From positions 1-19,930 of the forward strand of contig JAXFPC010000051.1 in assembly GCA_034180005.1 (NCBI GenBank): 19,930 nt of DNA, read 5' to 3'. Below, piece after piece: positions 15,696 through 19,930 of the stretch. Position 1 is the first letter of the stretch; the number at the start of each line of letters is the position of its first letter. The translations under genes were made by a program, and so were the position numbers. Below the pieces are notes generated by a model, which saw nothing but the letters and a program-made list of their open reading frames with translations, ran no database searches and was not told where the DNA came from. This DNA comes from JAXFPC01 sp034180005. Lineage in GTDB: Bacteria; Bacillota; Negativicutes; Acidaminococcales; Acidaminococcaceae.

Positions 15696-15873
15696 ATCCC
15701 TGCGGTGTTCGTTGCCATACTTCAGCGGTTTTGAGCCAACACTCTGACCTAGGGAGCCTGAAACTCCTCCTACTAAAAACAAGCCTCCTTTGAGTGGAAG
15801 TTTGCGGTGGGCGGGTAGGCACCCACCTGCACATGCAGGTTCAAAACATGAAGCGGGACGGCATTGTGGGGTT
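15696..15873 (+). ncRNA. ssrS: 6S RNA
   Basis: 6S RNA mimics an open promoter and sequesters the housekeeping sigma-RNA polymerase holoenzyme, mainly in stationary phase. Here CCCTGCGGTG (15698-15707) can pair continuously over 10 bp, with G-U wobbles, with CATTGTGGGG (15862-15871). Inside this, GCC pairs with GGC, CTTCA with TGAAG, and TTTTGA with TCAAAA, giving the long interrupted helix of the family. The distal part folds into GGTGGG (15806-15811)/CCCACC (15822-15827) and the hairpin ACCTGC (15825-15830)/GCAGGT (15835-15840); the two share bases. The stretches GTTGCCATACTT, GGGTAGGCACCCAC and GTTCAAAACATGAAG are ones I associate with clostridial 6S RNAs. Ends are approximate. A TATCAT at 15690-15695 may be the -10, but would put the start near 15702, inside the stem, so the promoter remains uncertain. 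Confidence 0.88.
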
Positions 15874-15882
15874 TGTTATTTT

Positions 15883-15924
15883 GCAAGGCACGCATCGGAT
15901 GTACCGCACAATGTTGCGTTTTCT
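15883..15924 (+). terminator. Possible weak terminator after the 6S RNA
   Basis: GCAA (15883-15886) can pair with TTGC (15914-15917), and CGG (15896-15898) with CCG (15904-15906), with unpaired stretches between. GTTTTCTT follows. The stem is poor, so processing of the RNA or termination elsewhere is equally possible. Confidence 0.25.
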
Positions 15925-15952
15925 TGTTATGCAATAGCTTATGTGTTATAAT
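15924..15952 (+). promoter_or_regulatory. Promoter of the DUF512-cobA-der-plsY operon
   Basis: TTGTTA (-35, 15924-15929) and a perfect TATAAT (-10, 15947-15952) are exactly 17 bases apart. TG one base before the -10 makes it an extended -10. Predicted transcription start is near 15959, giving a leader of about 26 bases with GGAG at 15974-15977 before the ATG. The leader is too short for a riboswitch. Confidence 0.75.
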
Positions 15953-15984
15953 TAAGAAATTATAGTAAGATTTGGAGTTGAACA

Positions 15985-17271
15985 ATGGTCGGAAATATAA
16001 CTTTTGTTCGCAAACACAGTCTGGCTGAAGCGGCGGGAATTCTTGCCGGAGAGAAACTGTTGACTGTCAACGGAGAAAAAGTTGCTGATATAATAGAATT
16101 AAGCTATCATACTGCCGATAGTCATGTGGAATTGGAAATTGAATCTGTTGAAGGTGAAGTTCGCAGACTTGTGATTGAAAAACATCCAGATGAAGAATTG
16201 GGTTTAGAATTTTCTTCCGCCGTTTTCGACAAGGTGAATACTTGCAGAAATAAATGCGTATTTTGTTTCGTTGACCAGATGATACCGGGCATGAGGCCGG
16301 GGTTGTATGTGCGTGACGATGATTTTCGTCTGTCTTTTTTGTACGGTAATTTTATAACTTTGACAAATTTGTCGGAGGAAGATTATTCAAGAATTATTTC
16401 CAACCATTTGTCGCCTCTGTATGTTTCCGTGCACGCCACTGATCCGGACGTGCGCTGTCTGATGATGCATAACAGGTTTGCTGGGCAGTTGCTTGAAAAA
16501 ATGGAACGGCTTTTGCAGGCCGGGATAGAAATACATACGCAGGTAGTGTGCTGTCCGGGGTATAACGACGGAGCAGTGCTTGAGAATACTTTTAAAGATC
16601 TCTACGAACGTCATCCGGGAGTTCTTTCGATGGCTGTTGTTCCCGTGGGAATAACTAAAAATAGAGAGCATTTGCCGCTGTTGAGAACTTTCTCCCGTGA
16701 GGAGGCGCAGAATGTAGTGGACAGTGCTACCGCGTGGCAAAGCCAATGTCGTGCGCAAACCGGGAAATCGTTTATCTACCTCGGCGACGAATTTTACTTG
16801 TTGGCAGAAAAAGATGTACCGCCGGCGGAGTTGTACGACGGTTTTCCGCAGCTGGAAAACGGCATCGGGCTGACTCGCAGTTTTCTTGACGAGTGGGAGG
16901 CAACCGTCGCCGAAATGAGCGGAGCAAAAAATTCAAGTACGGCTGTTATCCCGGTAGGAACAGGCGCGTACAATGTTTTATTTCCTTTGATGAAGGCTTT
17001 AAACGAACGTTTTGCAACGAAGCATCGATTTGTACCCGTTGACAATAAATTTTTTGGTGGGCGCGTTAATGTGACCGGATTATTGACCGGCGGAGATATA
17101 CTTTCAGAAGTGTGCAGCGCGCAAAGAGTTGTTTTGCCGTCAGTGGTTTTAAATAACGATAATATGTTTTTGGATGATATGTCGCTGGATCAATTTCGGA
17201 AAAAATTCAGCGGGAAATTGGAGCTGGCAAAAAATGCCAGGGAGTTGCTGCATTTGTTATTGGAAAGCTAG
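15985..17271 (+). CDS. DUF512 family PDZ/radical SAM protein
   Basis: This 428-residue protein has an N-terminal PDZ-like segment (about 1-45: EAAGILAGEKLLTVNGEKV). Next comes the radical SAM cluster motif CRNKCVFCF, with Cys87, Cys91 and Cys94, then IPGMRPGLYVRDDDFRLSF (100-118), and the DUF512 domain (about 210-420). Members are found near der in many Bacillota and are sometimes called FeS-containing Cyanobacterial-specific-like oxidoreductases; no substrate is established. A GGAG site sits seven bases before ATG 15985. It is the first gene after the predicted promoter, and its stop lies eight bases before the next gene. The conserved link to der hints at a role in ribosome or RNA metabolism, but that is inference. 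Confidence 0.92.
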   Translation: MVGNITFVRKHSLAEAAGILAGEKLLTVNGEKVADIIELSYHTADSHVELEIESVEGEVRRLVIEKHPDEELGLEFSSAVFDKVNTCRNKCVFCFVDQMIPGMRPGLYVRDDDFRLSFLYGNFITLTNLSEEDYSRIISNHLSPLYVSVHATDPDVRCLMMHNRFAGQLLEKMERLLQAGIEIHTQVVCCPGYNDGAVLENTFKDLYERHPGVLSMAVVPVGITKNREHLPLLRTFSREEAQNVVDSATAWQSQCRAQTGKSFIYLGDEFYLLAEKDVPPAELYDGFPQLENGIGLTRSFLDEWEATVAEMSGAKNSSTAVIPVGTGAYNVLFPLMKALNERFATKHRFVPVDNKFFGGRVNVTGLLTGGDILSEVCSAQRVVLPSVVLNNDNMFLDDMSLDQFRKKFSGKLELAKNARELLHLLLES

Positions 17272-17279
17272 GTGTTAAA

Positions 17280-17789
17280 GTGCTGCAGGTATATACCGGT
17301 ACCGGTAAGGGAAAAACTACGGCCGCTTTGGGTGTTGCTCTGCGCGGCTGCGGCTACGGTATGAAGACAATCATGTTTTCTTTTTTGAAAGATGATCCGG
17401 AGTATGGCGAGGCGCGCGTCGCTTCAACAATTCCCAATTTAAATATACGGCAGGTGGGACGCAATTGCTTTGTTAATTTTGCGAATCCCGAAAAAATTGA
17501 TCTGGATATGTGTCGTGACGGCTGGGAAGAATGTAAAAAATCCATAGCTGCTAAGGAAGCTGATATTATAATTCTGGATGAGTTGAATATCGTTTTGGCA
17601 ACCAAAATGCTACCAACTGATGAAGTGGTAAGTTTTCTTAAGCAATATGCTCATGAGTTGGAAATCATTACGACCGGAAGAGGAGCTCCTGAAGAACTGA
17701 TCGACATTGCGGATTTGGTTACGGATATGCGCGAGGTAAAACATTATTTTTCAACCGGTGTGATGTCCAGAAACGGAATAGATCATTAA
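17280..17789 (+). CDS. Cob(I)alamin adenosyltransferase (CobA/BtuR type)
   Basis: The enzyme moves an adenosyl group from ATP to the cobalt of corrinoids, giving adenosylcobalamin. The 169-residue protein has the reversed-style P-loop GTGKGKTT (7-14) near the N-terminus, FSFLKDDPEYGEAR, LDELNIVL, and the C-terminal block TGRGAPEELIDIADLVTDMR followed by HYFSTGV, all characteristic of the CobA family. The start is GTG 17280; the first Met falls after the P-loop, so GTG is required. The ribosome binding site is weak (AGGTG). No other cobalamin gene is in the window and no riboswitch precedes it, so control is probably through the operon promoter. The symbol cobO is also used. Confidence 0.92.
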   Translation: MLQVYTGTGKGKTTAALGVALRGCGYGMKTIMFSFLKDDPEYGEARVASTIPNLNIRQVGRNCFVNFANPEKIDLDMCRDGWEECKKSIAAKEADIIILDELNIVLATKMLPTDEVVSFLKQYAHELEIITTGRGAPEELIDIADLVTDMREVKHYFSTGVMSRNGIDH

Positions 17790-17838
17790 GAACGCATAAG
17801 TAGCTGTTCTACACATAATTTTGAAAGGGGAATTTTTT

Positions 17839-19167
17839 ATGAGTAAACCTATCGTTGCCATAGTGGGTCGTCCTAACGTAGGCAAATCTACTCTTTTTAA
17901 TATACTTGCCAACAGTATGATTTCTATTGTAGAAGACACGCCCGGTGTTACAAGGGACAGATTATATGCTACTGCAGAATGGTTGGATTATGAATTCATG
18001 ATGGTTGATACAGGCGGCATAGAAATAATGAATGCAGACGCCATCGCTGTTTCTATACGCCAACAGGCGCAAATAGCAATTAAGGAAGCGGATGTTATTT
18101 TATTTGTATGTGATGCCAGGTCCGGCATTACTACCGAAGATGCCGACGTCGCCGGGCTGCTGCGTCAATCAAAAAAACCGATTGTTTTAGCTGTTAACAA
18201 AGCGGACTCTCCCAAACAGGAGCTGAATGTTTACGAATTTTATAATTTGGGTATCGGCGAACCTATTCCCATATCTGCCTCCAACCATCTCGGATTGGGC
18301 GATTTGCTGGATGCCGTTGTCGATAAATTTCCTAAAAGGAACAATGCCGGTGACGCGGATGACGAAGATGAGATTAAAGTTGCTCTCATAGGACGTCCTA
18401 ATGTGGGCAAATCTTCCATTTTTAACGTTTTAGTCGGTGAAGAGCGCTCCATCGTCAGCGACGTTGCAGGAACCACACGTGACGCTATTGATACTCCGGT
18501 AGTGCGAGAAGGGCAAAGATATTTATTTATCGATACTGCCGGAATGCGCCGCAAGGCTAAAGTTGATGAGCCGATTGAAAAATACAGTGTTATGAGATCG
18601 CTTAGGGCTGTGGATCGTAGTGATGTTGTATTAATGGTTTTTGACGCGGTCGAAGGCATCACCGAGCAGGACAAGAGGATAGTCGGCTATGCTCATGAAG
18701 CCGGTAAGGGTATTATTCTTGTCGTAAACAAATGGGATCTCTACGAAAAAAATAATACATCTACTTTGAGATACACGGAAACAATTCGCAAAGAGTTGGT
18801 TTTTCTTCAGTACGCGCCTGTTGTATATGTTTCAGCTTTGACGAAGCAGCGCATACATCGACTTCCGGAAGTGATTTCCTATGCTGCGGAGCAAAATGCA
18901 ATGCGTATTTCAACGAGCATTCTCAATCAAGTTATCGAAGATGCAGTTGCTGTTAATCCGACACCTTATGACAAAGGCAAAAGACTGAAAATTTTGTATG
19001 CCACCCAAGTTAAAATCAAGCCGCCAACTTTTGTGATTTTCGTTAATGAACCTGAGATTATGCATTTTTCCTATCAGAGGTATCTGGAGAATAAGCTGCG
19101 CGAATCTTTCGGCTTCGAAGGCACACCGATAAAAATGATAATTAGGGGAAAAAATGAAGAAGATTAA
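17839..19167 (+). CDS. der: Ribosome-associated GTPase Der (EngA)
   Basis: Der has two tandem G domains and is essential for assembly of the 50S subunit. The 442-residue protein shows the first domain with GRPNVGKS (10-17), DTGG (57-60) and NKAD (120-123). An acidic linker follows (about 172-178), then the second domain with GRPNVGKS (185-192), DTAG (232-235) and NKWD (297-300). A KH-like C-terminal domain ends in IKMIIRGKNEED. I chose ATG 17839 because AAAGGGG lies eight bases upstream; a TTG at 17821 is in frame but overlaps that region. It sits 49 bases after the adenosyltransferase gene and 51 before plsY. Confidence 0.97.
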   Translation: MSKPIVAIVGRPNVGKSTLFNILANSMISIVEDTPGVTRDRLYATAEWLDYEFMMVDTGGIEIMNADAIAVSIRQQAQIAIKEADVILFVCDARSGITTEDADVAGLLRQSKKPIVLAVNKADSPKQELNVYEFYNLGIGEPIPISASNHLGLGDLLDAVVDKFPKRNNAGDADDEDEIKVALIGRPNVGKSSIFNVLVGEERSIVSDVAGTTRDAIDTPVVREGQRYLFIDTAGMRRKAKVDEPIEKYSVMRSLRAVDRSDVVLMVFDAVEGITEQDKRIVGYAHEAGKGIILVVNKWDLYEKNNTSTLRYTETIRKELVFLQYAPVVYVSALTKQRIHRLPEVISYAAEQNAMRISTSILNQVIEDAVAVNPTPYDKGKRLKILYATQVKIKPPTFVIFVNEPEIMHFSYQRYLENKLRESFGFEGTPIKMIIRGKNEED

Positions 19168-19218
19168 CCTGGCTTTGCGCGTCGGGAGATCAGGCGGTTT
19201 TATCGGGGGAGATTGTAA

Positions 19219-19848
19219 ATGATAAACGAGATAATGATTTTTAAGGCGTTGTTTTGTTTTGTCTGCGGACATTTATGCGGCTCCGTTCCCAGCGGATTAT
19301 GGATAGTTAAAGTTCTACACGGTATCGACATTCGTGAATACGGAAGTCACAATATCGGCACGACTAACGTTTTTCGTACCGTTGGCACCAGAACTGCTTT
19401 ATTGGTATTGTTGTCTGATTTGTTTAAAGGTATGCTGGCGGTTGCCGTCGTCAATTATTTTTTTAACAGTCATCTGTTGAATGTAGCGGCGGCAATAGGC
19501 GCTTTGTTGGGGCATAATTACTCGGCGTTTTTGGGATTAAAAGGCGGGAAAGGTGTCGCAACCGGCTTGGGTCTGCTGATTTATTTGATTCCTCATATTT
19601 TCTTCGGTACTTTCGGCGTGTGGCTGCTCATCGTCTTAAGCACCAGATACGTTTCACTGGGATCCATCGTTGCTTCTTTCTGCGCTCCTTTTTTGGCGTG
19701 GTACTTCGGCTATCCGGTGTCGTATGTAGGGTTTGCCGCTTTCGCAGCTTTTTTTATCATTCTGCGTCATTCAGAAAATATCAGGAGGTTGCTCAACGGT
19801 ACGGAGAGTAAAATTAAACCCGGCAATGCAGCTGATTTAAAAAAATAA
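19219..19848 (+). CDS. plsY: Acyl-phosphate:glycerol-3-phosphate acyltransferase PlsY
   Basis: PlsY makes lysophosphatidic acid from acyl-phosphate and glycerol-3-phosphate, the first step of phospholipid synthesis in most Gram-positive bacteria. The 209-residue membrane protein shows the three conserved cytoplasmic motifs: GSVPSG (21-26), GSHNIGTTNVFRT (42-54) and GHNYSAFLGLKGGKG (98-112), with RHSENIRRLLNGTE near the C-terminus. There are about five membrane segments. The start ATG 19219 has GGGGGA about nine bases upstream; ATG 19234 is an alternative. In relatives gpsA often follows plsY, but here a terminator comes directly after, so any gpsA would be separately transcribed. Confidence 0.96.
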   Translation: MINEIMIFKALFCFVCGHLCGSVPSGLWIVKVLHGIDIREYGSHNIGTTNVFRTVGTRTALLVLLSDLFKGMLAVAVVNYFFNSHLLNVAAAIGALLGHNYSAFLGLKGGKGVATGLGLLIYLIPHIFFGTFGVWLLIVLSTRYVSLGSIVASFCAPFLAWYFGYPVSYVGFAAFAAFFIILRHSENIRRLLNGTESKIKPGNAADLKK

Positions 19849-19858
19849 AATAATATGA

Positions 19859-19887
19859 CTGGCAGTTTCTGCCAGCCTTTTATTTTT
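19859..19887 (+). terminator. Rho-independent terminator after plsY
   Basis: CTGGCAG (19859-19865) pairs perfectly with CTGCCAG (19869-19875) around a TTT loop, followed by CCTTTTATTTTT. It begins 11 bases after the plsY stop and ends the second operon. The remaining 43 bases of the window show no feature. Confidence 0.92.
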
Positions 19888-19930
19888 ACAAAATATAAAA
19901 GAGCAGAGATTGATTGAAAAGTATGTCACC

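Noticed and set aside
17240..17280. Cobalamin riboswitch upstream of the adenosyltransferase
   Set aside because: Only eight bases separate the two genes, and the operon leader near 15959-15984 is also too short.
1..19930. CRISPR array, tRNA or rRNA genes
   Set aside because: No regularly spaced repeats, no cloverleaf-like sequence ending in CCA and no rRNA-like blocks were seen on either strand.

Overview
The window looks like a piece of chromosome from a low-to-moderate GC member of the Bacillota. The run lapA-recJ-rel-dtd-MBL hydrolase-AI-2E exporter-hemZ-hisS-aspS, then 6S RNA, a DUF512 radical SAM protein, cob(I)alamin adenosyltransferase, der and plsY suggests Clostridia or Negativicutes. 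That placement is an inference from gene order and protein style; no 16S or other marker is present. All convincing genes are on the plus strand.

Region 1 (about 1-3850) is accessory and mostly decayed. It holds the tail of an upstream gene, a small protein with PD-(D/E)XK nuclease features, a large serine recombinase broken by several frameshifts and an in-frame stop, a GTPase fragment that stops inside its Walker A motif, several short hypothetical frames (some with frameshifts) and one intact hypothetical gene at about 2.7-3.3 kb. This looks like an old integrated element, possibly with a defence-related cargo, that is being eroded.

Region 2 (3890-15595) is one tightly packed run of nine housekeeping genes with overlaps of 4-8 bases or short gaps: lapA-like, recJ, rel, dtd, an MBL-fold hydrolase, an AI-2E family permease, hemZ, hisS and aspS. 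A strong rho-independent terminator lies at 15630-15661. The theme is DNA repair, (p)ppGpp metabolism and translation quality (dtd, hisS, aspS). The AspRS carries a His where strictly Asp-specific enzymes often have Leu, which suggests a non-discriminating enzyme.

Region 3 (about 15696-15873) is a 6S RNA gene, recognised from its motifs and a continuous 10-bp closing stem. It is followed by a good extended -10 promoter.

Region 4 (15985-19848) is a second operon: a DUF512/PDZ radical SAM protein, corrinoid adenosyltransferase, the ribosome-assembly GTPase Der and the acyltransferase PlsY. It ends at a terminator at 19859-19887. I found no CRISPR array, tRNA, rRNA or intact insertion sequence, and no convincing novel multi-gene system. 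The most unusual material is the decaying left arm.
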